Source: Sycobia sp. Sy_11
Taxonomy: Eukaryota > Arthropoda > Insecta > Hymenoptera > Epichrysomallidae
Direction: 5' to 3'
NCBI GenBank assembly: GCA_018907035.1
Contig: JACCIC010000219.1
Location: 620,001-684,000 of the forward strand
Length of the DNA stretch: 64,000 nt
How positions within the stretch are numbered: the stretch's first letter is position 1; the number at the start of each line of letters is the position of its first letter. The notes below the pieces were generated by a model. The model saw only the letters and a list, made by a program, of their open reading frames with translations. It did not search any database and had not been told where the DNA came from. Shown here one piece after another: positions 1 to 11,902 of this stretch. The translations under genes were made by a program, and so were the position numbers.

Positions 1-206
1 ATGTGCTCGGGCGTTCGGATATATATATGTCTGGATCGTTCGTCATCTTCAACGTTTTCGCGGCCATGTTGGAAACGTTTATACCACTCGTAAATCCTTG
101 CTTTACTTATAGCTGACTCGCCATATGCCTTTGTTAACATTTTACAAACTTCACTACACTTTATTTCATTTTTTACTCCAAATTGAATATAAAATCTTTG
201 CTCCAT
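1..206 (-). CDS. mariner transposase, N-terminal part
   Basis: An open frame starts at the ATG at 206-204 and stays open for 68 codons to the window edge. It begins MEQRFYIQFGVKNEIKCSEV and contains KMLTKAYGES, YEWYKRFQHGR and VEDDERS, the typical N-terminal helix-turn-helix region of mariner transposases, which binds the element's TIRs. The catalytic DD34D domain lies outside the window. The usual GRPSTS-like segment after DDERS is replaced here by a run encoded by TATATATATG, so the copy may already be diverging. Whether the whole gene is intact cannot be judged. Confidence 0.82.
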   Translation of the reverse strand, partial: MEQRFYIQFGVKNEIKCSEVCKMLTKAYGESAISKARIYEWYKRFQHGRENVEDDERSRHIYIRTPEH

Positions 207-412
207 TTTTTTTCACAAACGAAAATCGTCGAGCTCGAAAAAAAAAACATCTAACGTTATCGGCTGCCACTTAATAAATAAACAATCAATGTTGCTGAAA
301 ATTTTAATGGAATTAAGGGCACGCGTACCAATAATAAAAAAAATTTTTATACAGGCGGACTCTCTAAATCTGCGAAATCTAAAAATTCTCGTTACTTTTT
401 GAACACACCTCA
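1..412 (-). mobile_element. mariner transposon, 5' end (partial at window edge)
   Basis: The element reads leftwards and is cut by the window start. Its outer end at about 390-412 reads, on the minus strand, as TGAGGTGTGTTCAAAAAGTA, which resembles a mariner terminal inverted repeat, and it abuts a TA dinucleotide at 413-414, the usual mariner target. About 185 bp of AT-rich leader separates the terminus from the transposase start codon at 206. The other terminus lies outside the window, so TIR pairing cannot be checked here. Confidence 0.8.
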
Positions 413-595
413 TATAGCAATCAGAAAAAATAGCAGTAAAATGTTCACCTAAAATTATGTTTTTTATGAGTCCACACGTGGACAAAATGATATGAAAATA
501 AAGTCGGCTATTTGTAGCTGATCTCATTACTCTATTAAGCTGCATTTCCATTGAAATAATTTATTTATTATTATATTTTAGAGTTTTAGATAAAT

Positions 596-870
596 TTGTG
601 TAAACTATACAAGCTGTTATTTAAAGGAATACATATAAAACGCAGTTAACCATTTATTTTAATGATCCATTATTTTAAGATGTTATTGCCTTATATAATT
701 TATTTTTTGTTAATCTATTTCGGAAGATTTTAGAAAAATATTTTATATAAATATTATTCAATTATATGAAATTTTTTTTGCTTTACTATGAAAAGAGTTA
801 CAATATAATTACATATATTACTATATATGTATTTTTATCTTAATAAATTATTGACAAATATTTTATATAA
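596..870 (+). repeat. diverged direct repeat, copy 1
   Basis: This AT-rich stretch is matched in the same order and orientation by 1546-1830. Shared blocks include TAAACTATACA, a GTTATTT run, TTAATCTATTTC, ATTTTAGAAA, TTTGCTTT, ATGAAAAGA and TTACAATATAATTA. The two copies are about 950 bp apart. No coding sequence was found. It is an old tandem or dispersed repeat of unknown family. Confidence 0.6.
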
Positions 871-1192
871 AGTTTTTTAAAACACATATAAGATTTATAA
901 GTAGTAAATTTCTTAATATGCTAAGAACAAACATTATTATGTTTATCTTTATCAAAATCTATAGGATATTTGCAGTGTATTTATTATTAATATATATAGA
1001 AAAAAGTGTTTCTGACTATTTTCTATAGTCACACGGAGTTTTATATTAAAAACTGCTTTTTAGCCAAAAACACCGGCGGGAAATGATTCCTTAGGTCATA
1101 AATGGTAGATATGCTTTGGAAAATTATCGATAAAGAAATGATAAATATTTTTCTTCATTGATCGAAAATTCGAAATCTCAATTTAGAAGTAA

Positions 1193-1268
1193 ATAGTGTA
1201 GCGGCCGCGCCATGCCGGCGGTTCTCAAACTCGCCTTCGTGGCGCTACCGCGCCACATGATACACTAT
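1193..1268. repeat. GC-rich short repeat with inverted ends
   Basis: A 76-bp GC-rich island in AT-rich DNA, bounded by ATAGTGTA at 1193-1200 and its exact inverse TACACTAT at 1261-1268. The interior carries GCGGCCGCGCC, GGTTCTCAAACTCGCC and GGCGCTACCGCGCC. A diverged copy in the opposite orientation lies at 8757-8832. The inverted ends suggest a miniature foldback element, but the family is not recognised. Confidence 0.55.
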
Positions 1269-1545
1269 GGATTTTTTTAAAAGTATTAATAAAAGTAGAA
1301 TGAGTGAATGAATAATAGATATTAAAATGATTATTCAATTGATATCTATTTATAATAAGCACAAAACAAAGAAAACATACATGTCTATATATTTTATGTT
1401 TGGGTTAAAAAAAAAAACGTCCAAAATTTAGGAAAATTGTCTTTATAAATAAATATATTTGACGTCTGATACACAAAAAAGTATTCATAATCTTGAATCC
1501 GTTATACCTATTTACTTTCTAGTGTTTCAGAATGTTAGATACATA

Positions 1546-1830
1546 TTGTATAAACTATACATGTTGTTATTTGTAGTAACACACATAAAATGCTCTTAGC
1601 CATTTGTTTAAAGGGTCAAATGTTTTAAGCTGTAATTGCGTTTCATAATTTATTTTTATTAATCTATTTCTGACTATTTTAGAAACATATTTTGTACACA
1701 TTTTGTTCTGGTATATGAATAGCTTTTTGCTTTGACATGAAAAGATTTACAATATAATTATATATAGTATTATATTTGTATTTTTGTGTTAATATATTAC
1801 GGAATTTAAAAAATATTTTCTATAAATCTT
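1546..1830 (+). repeat. diverged direct repeat, copy 2
   Basis: Second copy of the repeat at 596-870, same orientation. Many point differences and small indels separate the two, so the duplication is old. No ORF of interest lies inside. Confidence 0.6.
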
Positions 1831-1839
1831 TCATAAAAT

Positions 1840-3276
1840 ACTTGAAATGAACAAAACGCTGGGATGTTTGGGAATGAAATAACAATAAAAATTTTAGTTT
1901 TAAATCAAAAGGAATTTAATATTATTGAAGGAAATACAAGTGCGAAGCTTAGCAGAAATGAAATTTGAATGAATCACGCGCGCTCATACAGCGCTCTTTT
2001 AATGTGTCGGTCCCCCTCCAAGCGAGTCCAATTTCAAGAGATAAGAACCAACTCGCAGCCCAAACTCTGGCGCAGCCTGACGCTCGGAGAATCCAAAGCG
2101 ATAAACCGAATACATCATCTTTCTGAAATCCCCAACATTTTTCCAAAGCCAGAATACGACCAATCTCAATAATATATAGATATGTAGAAAGGCTTTCTTA
2201 AAAAAAAATGTTCGAATTTCCCGTCAAAACACGGATACTGCTTTTAGGAAGCATACCCGTTTTTCACTTTGAAAATCCCAAGGGTTTTCTACAGTAAGTA
2301 TTCAGCCACCACATGTGAAACCGTCTAAAAGCCATTTTCTGAAAAACCTTCGATTTTCCCGTTACGGTCACGGATCAAGCATATACTTTATATACAGATT
2401 TGTGGCCTTTCACCTGAGTTTGGTCGCGAGACTTTTCATATCACTTGGTTTACATTTAAATTCCTTTCTGAAGTTTAATATAGTTTCTATAATTAATGTT
2501 CCTAATACATCTCTCGTCTCTGCATTACATAATAAATTACAATATATTATAATCATTTCGTTACATTTCTTTCCTTCTGTTGCCGCTATGTTCGAAATGT
2601 GAGATATCGAAATATCATATGTCACCCTTTCTCAAAATTAACGACCGGATAATATAAACTGTATATACATATGCACCGCTAATCTTATATAACGTCGAAT
2701 TGTTATTAAGAAACGGAATCTTAGCCTGAGATCTATTACAAAATATTTAATAAAGATTATTGAAGCTATAATTTCCGGTGAAAACGTTATACCAAATTTT
2801 AAACTTAACGTATACTAATAAATAATATAAACGTATATTCTACAACGCAAATTACATTTCTAGATTATTAAATGATAAATAAATAGATGCCTAGCTATCT
2901 GTTCGCAACAATACTAATAAAATTTATAGGTTATAAATTTTTTGAACACGAAGAACATATATTATTGTTTCCTTTCATCACAATCAGTAGAACATTTATC
3001 TATTTCAGTGATATGATTTTTAATTTAAATGTACAATATTTGATTTATTATAATATTATTATGTATATATAATATATCATGGCTAAAGAAACATAGCTTT
3101 TACGTTATTTCGATTTAAAAAAGTTAATATTTAAGAACAAGATATGAAAAATAGATATGAATAAGAAAGTGTGGAAATTATTTTTATTTTGAAAAATTGT
3201 AATCATGTTAATTTAATATTAGATTTAAGTAAATTGGATCGCAAATCATTCTTTGTTAATATAAAATTATGTATTA
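1840..3276. other. AT-rich DNA, no supported gene
   Basis: Mostly AT-rich. A GC-richer patch at about 1940-2165 opens short frames on both strands (65-67 codons), neither resembling a known family. A second moderately GC-rich patch at 2210-2430 also has no recognisable protein. I see no RNA gene, and these frames are likely fortuitous. Confidence 0.5.
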
Positions 3277-3616
3277 CAGAGGGTCAAGTAAGAGCGTAGT
3301 CGAATGTATGGGCATATATTAATCAGAATATTTGTGAAAAACACATACACACACACGCGCTTTGAAGCAGTTGAATTACTAAATTCGTCGGATCTGGAGA
3401 TTGTTGCCCCTAGAATACACCATTAAATTAGTAGAAAGCATGCCTTGGAGATGCCAGGCAATTATCGACGCCGGTGGTGAATGGACGAATAATTGACGAC
3501 ATAATTGACCGAATTGCATCATCGTTTGAAATGTATACAATGTATATATAAATATGAAAATTTCATCAAATACATTTTTTTATAAATTAACACCACCGCG
3601 CTTTTACTTGACACTG
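3277..3616. mobile_element. Tc1/mariner-type MITE (non-autonomous)
   Basis: A 340-bp element bounded by TA at 3275-3276 and TA at 3617-3618. The left end reads CAGAGGGTCAAGTAAGAGCG and the right end, reversed, CAGTGTCAAGTAAAAGCG, so the two TIRs match apart from an indel and a few substitutions. CAG termini with a TA target duplication fit the Tc1/mariner superfamily. The interior has no long ORF and includes an (AC)n run near 3345-3358. Confidence 0.8.
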
Positions 3617-3618
3617 TA

Positions 3619-4008
3619 AATTACGTTTTATTTTAGATTTAAAACAATGAGGGAGTGGTGTTTTTAAAGTACTCAAGGAAAAGGAGTGAGGGTTTATAGA
3701 AAAGTATATTCGGGGGTGGAAATAAACTACGCAATAAATTATAACGCGTTCAATATATTATTTATTTGATACTACCCTAAGGCATCAAAAATCCGATCGG
3801 TCACTAAAACAATAAAAAGAGCGTAAGAATCGACTCAATTCGCTTCGAAACGCAGCGACCAGCACACCTGTTCAACATCGGTGCGCTTATAAATTAAGGA
3901 CTTATAGATCCTCATAGTACTGTAACTATTCTCTTCATTACTATAGCCCTTCTTTTAATGCTTAGGTCTTTAACGGCGAGATAGAAAGAGAGAGCAAGAG
4001 CGAGAGAG

Positions 4009-4042
<34 letters not shown>

Positions 4043-6469
4043 CGAAATAGGGCAATTAAGTGCTAGAGAGAGTAGCCGATATATCGTCTATGCCCTTATT
4101 CTCGCTCGATGCGGCGAGACACGGCAGTCAGCATTTGCTCCAACATATATAATTATTATATAAATTATTTATATTATATAAATTTATATGTTATATAAAT
4201 TATATAAAATGTATATTACATAAATTTTTTGCAGCGTATATAGAGTTTAAGTAGTAACAACTAGGGTTTTATTTCAGGTTAGTCCTTTAAGATGAATCAG
4301 AGCGATACAGAACCTTGGAAAAGAAAGGTAAATTTAAATTCAACGTCGTGGGGAAAAGTTATGTTGGCCTTTAAATTAGTCAGTGAACAATGTTTTCATA
4401 CATATTCCTCTTAAAGAGTCGATGTGTAATATAATGTAAAATAATACAACATGTAACCTGAGATAAATATGTAAGAAATACCTTTTGTCAGTAATCTTTC
4501 AAGCTTTAAAATAAGCTCATCAGGCAGATTTCTAAGAATTAGTAGGAGTAGTAGTCAAGAAAATCTAAAAAGAAAGGACCTGGATTTTTAGAACAAATAG
4601 AAGCGAAATACAATCGACTTACGATGATTTGAAATAGTGAGTATATTTTTCAAGAAACTATTCTGGCAACTTACTAAGAACAGTGAGAGAGACAATATAC
4701 TAAGACAAGTAGTTGAACTTTAAATAGATTAAATATTATGTTCTCAAGGACCTCACATTTAGGCTGAACCTCGAAAACATGAATGAAATAAGAGGACAAA
4801 AAGTTACCGCCTTTGATTTGGATGTATTCAATATCAATTTATTTCAATTGTAGTAACCCAAGAAATGTTCATTTCTGTGAATTTGAGAATAGCTATAAGA
4901 TGATCTATACAAAATCACTGTAAGCAAAACGCCAGTACTTTGGCTTATCGGCTTCTCCACTTTAAGAAATATAAACACCCCAAATTTTCCTCCTGAAATA
5001 GGAGAGAAAATAGGAAATACATAAGAAAAGAAATACCAGTCACTATCTGGGATAATAAGAAGGATGCCGAGATTATTTTTCTTTATATTGAACATAGCTC
5101 CCAACAACAGCTGTGGCCAACGAGATAATTATCTTCACGTGGATAGATTACCATCGATTACTGGAATTTACAGCAAGCCAATCAAGGTTCTACGCATAAA
5201 CGTATCGATCAGCTCATTTAGCGTTAGTAAGCACGATTTGGTCACTACTCGCTATAAGGCCTGGCCACTTACCACACTAAAACGGACTAGTCTGGACATC
5301 AACGTTGTTCTCTCGTAGACCCCTCAACATGAAGTAACTCTCTCTTCTTGCGCATTTACACATACATGACACATTTTGATCTCCAACAAAAGCAAAATTA
5401 CAACTCAAATACTTTTGCTCAGATTCACAATGGCACGTCTCACAAAAATCAAAAGAGTAACTAAGAAACGTAGTTGATGAATATCGATAGTACCGGTTCC
5501 TCTTTCTCTGAACAAGAAAAATCAATAAATGTGTTGTTCTTCACCGGCGACTTTGTTGTTCCTGGTGGAATGTGTGCCTCGTGTCATGGAATAGCTGACG
5601 CGATAAAATAGTTACACATTAAGAAGAATAAAAATACAATTAAATGATTCCTGAATTTAATCCCTTTGTAATGATTTATATTTTTTATAAAATATTATTA
5701 ATTATATTGTGTATTGTTAAATAAAGTAAGTAACATCTATACTCTTTTTAATATATGCAGGTTTACTCATTTCTTAAATGTCTCTTTATTATTATCAGCG
5801 AGCATTAAATAAAATCACTATATAAGCCCAAGATTATAATATGTATAAACTTTACATATATAAATGCTTTTGTATATCACAGGTAGTTAAAAATAGAGAA
5901 AAAACTTCAATTCAAAAAGATGCAGTCAATACATAATAATTAACATCATCGGTCGCATGTGATACTCTTTAGATAGCCAAACGATACATGAGGGAGAAAT
6001 ATATCAGTTAGAAATTAGATTAAGACTTGCAACATTATTTGCAACATTTTTATCCCCCTCGGGATCTATTCAAGTCAACTAATTCCTGTTCGCGCGCCAT
6101 ATAATGTTCATACTCAGAATAGGCTACACGGTGTTTTTTTAGACGGTGGGAGAAAATATTTTTGGTAGTGGATAGCGGGTAAAATACCAATGAATTAACG
6201 CTGCATATTTGTAAAGAAATAAAAATAACAGTTTTATGAAACTCCTGGTACAGGCTACATATCTTAGGTTTCTGTAACAGAAAACATATAACAAAAAATA
6301 ATTGCTAACGTAATGTCAAAATTATAATAAGCTAAATAACTTAATTCTAAAAATTTTCCGCTGCTTTAAAGATAGGGCGCTCTTTGCAGCATGAATACCC
6401 AGTATTAGTTTCCACGCGGGGAATTTCTATAACTCAGGTTGATTTTAAATAGGAATATAATAAGAGGTG
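3619..6469. other. intergenic or intronic DNA, no supported gene
   Basis: Contains a (GA)n tract at about 3985-4040 and AT-rich DNA. An ATG at about 4292 opens a short frame ending in AAAGAAAGGTAAAT, which resembles a splice donor, but no partner exon is visible. At 5277-5525 the minus strand holds an 82-codon frame with a cysteine-rich stretch (CETCHCESEQ, VSCMCKC) that I do not recognise, and overlapping frames at 4844-5318 look like noise. A decayed retroelement could lie here. Confidence 0.45.
3985..4040. repeat. (GA)n microsatellite
   Basis: Purine-rich tract of GA repeats with a few interruptions at its left end (AAGAGCGAGAGAGC). It lies in a moderately GC-rich patch. Confidence 0.9.
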
Positions 6470-6910
6470 TGCTTAATTCCGCTGGTCTTTTGAGGAACAC
6501 TTCGCAATCTAGATCAAGAATTAAGGGGTTGAGAAGGTTTACAGAAAAGAGAACTGCTGGTGTTTTGAGAAACGCCTGGCAACCAGGATCACGATCTGTT
6601 TAGGTCAGGAAAATTATTAACCGCCTGTCTTTTGAGAAGCACCTCGTAAAAAACATCAAGCTAATAATTTTATTTCGGAAATGAATTATAATCATAATTT
6701 TATCGAGCTCGGGATAGGTTGGTTAGCTCCGTGAAAAGTTTTTGTGATATGAGATTATCGGAATAGATTCACCAGGAGAACTGCTAATTTTCCCTTTTGC
6801 AAACCAATTTATATAAATTTTCGCAGTTTATTTTATCGCCGCTCGCGTAACATCGGACGAGAAGCCATTTTTATAATAATAATTACAGCTAATTACAACT
6901 ATTATAATGA
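6470..6910 (+). repeat. left arm of a diverged long inverted repeat
   Basis: Holds three imperfect copies of a ~60-bp unit (near 6479, 6555 and 6625), each with a TTTTGAG-AA core, a GCCTGGCAACCAGGATCACG-like segment and a GATCA or CATCAAG end. The same units occur inverted at 10147-10350, and inward sequence also matches loosely in order (GAGCTC, GGGATAG, a GCCGC patch and ATAATAATAATT). The arms enclose about 3 kb that includes the receptor exon. Confidence 0.55.
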
Positions 6911-7010
6911 TAATCACAATAATAATTTATAATAATAATAGTTCATAATAATAATAATATTAATACTAATAATAATTTATATTAATTATAATAATCAATA
7001 ATTATAATCC
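6870..7010. repeat. ATA/ATT-rich low-complexity tract
   Basis: Dense ATAATAATT-type repeats in both orientations, able to form AT hairpins. No gene. Confidence 0.8.
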
Positions 7011-7397
7011 ATTGTGGGCGTGCGCTTACATATTCGAATGTATGTTTGTATAGATGACTCAAGACATAAATACATGTACACGCATACACAGATGTATATA
7101 TATATATGTATATACCTAAGTACATATTACATGTTAATTTTCATGAAAATCAGATTAGCGAGTGCTAACGACAATACATATTTCGAAGCAATCAAAGTAG
7201 ATGCGGCGATATAGAGATTCTTGAGCTAGCTCTACGGCTGTATATACCTCCACGCTTGCGCGAACTGAATGAAATAGAACAGGAGCACACGGGCATGTAT
7301 TAAAAGAGGATAGCAGGCGCAGGCCTACATACTCAGCACGATAATCCCTCACTGCACGAGGTGTATGCCGTTCGGTATGCTTTCTACCTTCTACTCA

Positions 7398-7398
<1 letters not shown>

Positions 7399-7437
<39 letters not shown>
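7399..7437. repeat. (GA)n microsatellite
   Basis: About 19 GA repeats in a moderately GC-rich patch (7210-7450) that otherwise shows no recognisable gene. Confidence 0.9.
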
Positions 7438-7438
<1 letters not shown>

Positions 7439-8118
7439 CTTGCCGGTGTGGTTTGTCTATTACTTTTAAATTAATTTAGTATTAGTCGAATCAGTTTTCG
7501 GTTCCACGCGATTATTTTTCCTTCTAAGGTACTTTCGCTCTCTTATACATTATTCTTGTATTACTCATTGTGTGTTATGTACTATTGACTAGTATAATGT
7601 GGCCGTCTATATTAGGTTGTCGCCTACTGATACGCTGTTTGTAGATGTAGATAAATCAACGTCCAGAAATATACAGAAATTCTAGAAATTTTGATATATT
7701 ACTAAAAATTTCGAAAGTTTTTAAGCTAAATCTTGAGATACAGATTCCAAAAGTCAAAATAAAATGTTCACTAATGAAATTTCAGACACAGATTATGTTT
7801 TGTATACTTGTATGATTTGTAATGAATTATAAATCGATAAATACAGTGAAACAACAAACTGACTAATTTTTTAGACAGATCAACAGTTGCAAATATATTT
7901 GGGATATATTTAAACACTTCAGTCTTTTCTATTGTACTGTATTTGACAGCATTTCATTCTATAAAGTTAGAGAAGCGCTGGAGGCATACTGGTATTCTAG
8001 CCTTAAAATATCGAATTTTATAATACATATCATAAACGCTAAATATTCTGAATATAAATTCATAATATATTATTTTTAAAAAAATATTTATATTTAATAA
8101 ACTTTCTAATAGACTCAC

Positions 8119-8257
8119 CTTGCTAATATGAAAAGTAATACCGACACACCCAAATAAGCTGTTGCCATATAAATCCATACATCTAAACTTAATGGACTTA
8201 AAAATGAAAATAAATTAGGTGGCTGTTTCACGGGCTTCCTATAAAGTATACTTATTC
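8119..8257 (-). CDS. kainate-type ionotropic glutamate receptor, internal exon (M1 region)
   Basis: A 139-nt minus-strand exon with acceptor TTTGTAG at its 5' edge and donor AAG|GTGAGT at its 3' edge. Read with two bases completing the first codon, it encodes GISILYRKPVKQPPNLFSFL followed by SPLSLDVWIYMATAYLGVSV and LLFILA plus two bases of an Arg codon. Family knowledge: this is the end of the first ligand-binding half (S1), the pre-M1 linker and transmembrane helix M1 of kainate receptors, where ILYRKP, FSFLNPLS and DIWMY are conserved. The protein is a glutamate-gated cation channel subunit in the neuronal or muscle plasma membrane. Open frame, conserved sequence and good splice sites argue for a functional gene. 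The neighbouring exons (end of S1 upstream, FTPYEW-like downstream) were not found, so introns must be long or other exons lie outside. Confidence 0.88.
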
Positions 8258-8259
8258 CT

Positions 8260-9944
8260 ACAAATTGTGATAAATAAATATTTATAATTATAGATTTATC
8301 TCTGACGTAAAATTAGTAAATTTTTAAAATTTTGTATATTCAAAGCATGAATGACTAAAAAAAGCTTTTCGGTATGGAATCAAATTTAGGCAAACCTCTG
8401 TTTTATTCAAAAGTTTGAGTAGTAGCTTTAAAGAAATTGCATAAATATTAGATAAAATAAAAATTTACTGATGCCGGTTTTCCGTCTATTTGGAAGAGAT
8501 GAGAATTAAAAATTTATTATCTTTGCTGGGAAAAGTAGACATGTGACAAACGGATATGCAATTTTAGAATCATGAGATAAAGAAATGATTATAGTAAATA
8601 TTATATAATTATTGAATTATTGACGATTTCTGAAATTCTAATCATTTAAAATTCAAAAAAGAAGAATGATTATTTTATCAACTTATGACAAATAAGTAAT
8701 TATTTTTTTGATCGCTTTTTAAAATACTGAATTTTGCTTTCTTGTCAACCTAGATTAAGTAGCGCGGTAGCACAAAAAATGAGAGTTTGAAAACTACTGT
8801 CCTTGGCGCTGCTGCTATACTATTTACTAGTCATTAATTCTTTGTTTGGATCTCAAAATTTTAAATCATGAAAAAAAATCTTAAACTTTGTTGTACTGAC
8901 GTTTTTGCAACGTACATTTAAGTCTTTTCAGGTCAATAATAATTTCCTACCGAAATATTGAACTAAAAACTGTTTTACATATACCACGTCATATGCAAAA
9001 TGATCAAAAACACTTTTTAATTATATAGAAATCTCATATTTTATACTTTGACATTATTTAATATACAGCACGCATATAATATATGCATACTTTTATGAGA
9101 TTTAATATATAGCAGGCATATATAAATATACATGCAAAAAAATATTATAATGCATACACGAATAATTAAACGTGTGCGAACGTCCTAAAGGACAAAAAGA
9201 TATAATCAAATATTATTTAAATCATGATTATTATTACTTATAATTGGTTATAATATTTTTCGTGGCTATTATTATTATAACCAAATATTATCTAGAAACC
9301 GCAATAAGTTCTTATTAAATTATTAATTTGTCAATGCTATTAAATAAATATTAACCCGAGAGAAAAATGTATAATTAATTATTGCTAATGTTATCGTCAT
9401 TGTTGTGCGCAATTATAATAATAATAATAATTATTATTATAATTAAATATTCAGAGTCGGAAAGAATTGAATACTAAAGTAATTATTATTTGATTCTTAT
9501 TATAACTTGTTATAATAGCTGTTACTGTTTATTATTATAATTATTGTTATTTAATTAAATATTATTATGCATTCTGTATTATGTATAAATGTTATTATTA
9601 CTCAATATTATGCGAGATATTAAATACGAGCGAAATAAAATAAGAAAAACAGCGCCAGAATTATTGTAATATAATTTATATTATAGAACACAAGCGTCAC
9701 TAAAGACGCAAATGTCAACTTAATTATTATTATCAGAATTATTATTATTATAATAATTTGTTATAATAATAATAACAATAATTATTATTATCATTGTAAT
9801 AAATAAATATCTGAGAGAACTAAATTACGCCTAAATGATTCTAAGAATAGGAGCGTCCTCAAGGACAAATTCGCAATTCAGCCTTATAATTATTATAATT
9901 ATAATGTGATTATTATTATTTTATTGTTGTAAAATTATTATTAT
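8260..9944. other. intronic-type AT-rich DNA with hairpin array
   Basis: No gene is visible. From about 8900 the sequence becomes a mosaic of ATTATT/AATAAT blocks, and short GTCC-type hairpins recur at 9180, 9693 and 9850. On the minus-strand receptor transcript this would be the intron upstream of the M1 exon. Confidence 0.55.
8757..8832. repeat. diverged inverted copy of the 1193-1268 repeat
   Basis: On the minus strand the stretch reads AGTAAATAGTATAGCAGCAG, then GTTTTCAAACTC and GTGCTACCGCGCTAC, matching block by block the plus-strand sequence at 1187-1258. Its end palindrome has decayed. Confidence 0.5.
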
Positions 9945-10350
9945 TATTTTTCGGCGGCTCAATATGAAATTAGTCGAAAGGTGGCGTAAACACTCGATTG
10001 AATACTTTTTCGTGTAGAAAAGTACGAGTTTTCCGTCCCAAAAGAAGTTCTCTCGGCGATACGGTCGAAAGAAGCTCCCTAGAGCTATCCCGACTCCAGA
10101 GCTCTAGGAATTCCATCTATGTCCAAAAATCCTGAATAGTAGAAGCGTGATCCTGGTTGCGTGGCGTTCCATTAAAGATCAGTTGCTTCACTAAAATTCC
10201 TCTATTTTTCCTGGTAAGACTTGATCCTCGTTGCGTGGCGCTCCGTTAAAGATCAGTGACCTTACTATCTGTCAAAGAGACTTGATCCTGGGTGTGCGGT
10301 GCTTCGTTAAAGTCCAGCGATCTGATTACTAGCTCCGAATGAAGTCGTGA
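9945..10350 (-). repeat. right arm of a diverged long inverted repeat with ~65-bp units
   Basis: At least three direct units start at about 10147, 10221 and 10282, with a decayed fourth at 10347. Each has the plan TGATCCTGGTTGCGTGGCG, then CGTTAAAGATCAG. Spacings are 74, 61 and 65 bp. Reversed, the unit matches the units at 6470-6655. Confidence 0.6.
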
Positions 10351-11737
10351 TTCTGGGTGCCCGAGCTCTGTCGTGTTTTAGTCCTTTCGACAAGAACCTG
10401 ATGGCTTGATCAGCGACAAGGGGCCGAGGCGTGTTAAGCCGGAGCCAGAAAGTAGCAAGCACCGAGCAACGATGAGATAACTCATTATAGACCAGCAGGC
10501 TGCGTTCATGCTCCACACTTCTCTCCCAAAGTCCCAGTAAGTGTGTACACATATATATATATATATATATAGTGCGCGACATTATTATACTAAGTGCGTT
10601 TAAATTTAAGTTGTAAATATCGTGTAAACTAAGTAGCGTTCGAAAATTACTGTAATAAGGTATTGTTTGAAAACAAAGTTGGATATTTGGAGTTAGCTTA
10701 GGAAATATACTTTCGGGTGCAATAAATTAACTCACACTATGGAAATTAGTAATGGAAGAATATTATGTTTATTAAAATGTCGCTAGAGGCATTCATGCCA
10801 CTCGCTGAGTGCAGGAAAAAGCCGCTATGTATCAATAATAATACTAATAAATATATAAGTGTGTAAAAGTATAATAATTACGCTTCTATAATGATCATAC
10901 TTAACGGCTGCTATCAAACATATTATTAATTCCTAAACACATGCATACGTCACTCACACTATATTCTATGTGCTCGGACACACTCTGCGCAAGTAAGGCT
11001 GCTGTAACTCGCACTATTACGGCAGTTGACACTGGGTGGGGAAGGAGCGTTCGGCAATTGCCTCCTGCTCTGAGTTGCGGCTCCACTCCTGTGGTACGGA
11101 TACAACCTTTGCCACAATCACAGCCACTAGGCACACGTGCCGCCGGAAAGCTCCTGAGAGATGAGCAAGCGCAAATTTCCACAAGGCCGATAGATACCCT
11201 GTCCCGCTGATACATCACTTCACACATACTCTGTTATGTGCGCATACTTAAATTTCCAGATATATACGCAATTTACATAAGTATTTATATGAAATAGCTT
11301 ATTATTAGATTATTAAGCGCCAAGCTTAAAATCTTCTAGAAGTTGAGATTAGAAAAGAAACCAAACTAAGCGAAGTCCTCTGCTCGATGATTGAATTTGA
11401 ATTAACGATAACTCAAAAATATCCTGATAGCAATAGTGAATGCAGAGGGAAAACAGCGCTCTGTCTAAATCCCAGACGTATAGTTGGGCCCTAGGTGCGA
11501 TTGCTCTTGGTTAAATGAATTTGCGCCTTCTAAACAGAGAGCGCACAAAACGCGCAAGTGGCCGTCAGATGCACGCTTTTCTATCGCTCATGGTCCTTCT
11601 TCGTACCAACCATCCTTCGGTTCAGAGGTCATCACATTGCACTTTCTACAAATGCCTCAATAAAGTGATTTGAAGCTGAATCTTTACTTTTCTTCTACAT
11701 ATTATCTTTCTTAAGATAGTGAGATAAAAATACTATT

Positions 11738-11802
<65 letters not shown>

Positions 11803-11822
11803 ACATATACCACACACACAGA

Positions 11823-11902
<80 letters not shown>

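Noticed and set aside
213..551. 112-codon minus-strand frame at the left end
   Set aside because: It crosses the mariner leader, TIR and flank; the real start of the transposase is at 206 in another frame.
5277..5525. Cysteine-rich minus-strand frame as an EGF or toxin-like gene
   Set aside because: Cys spacing fits no known fold, no signal peptide or splice context, and neighbouring frames look random.
9178..9965. CRISPR-like or satellite array
   Set aside because: No constant repeat with unique spacers; the context is eukaryotic and the units are degenerate AT-rich blocks.
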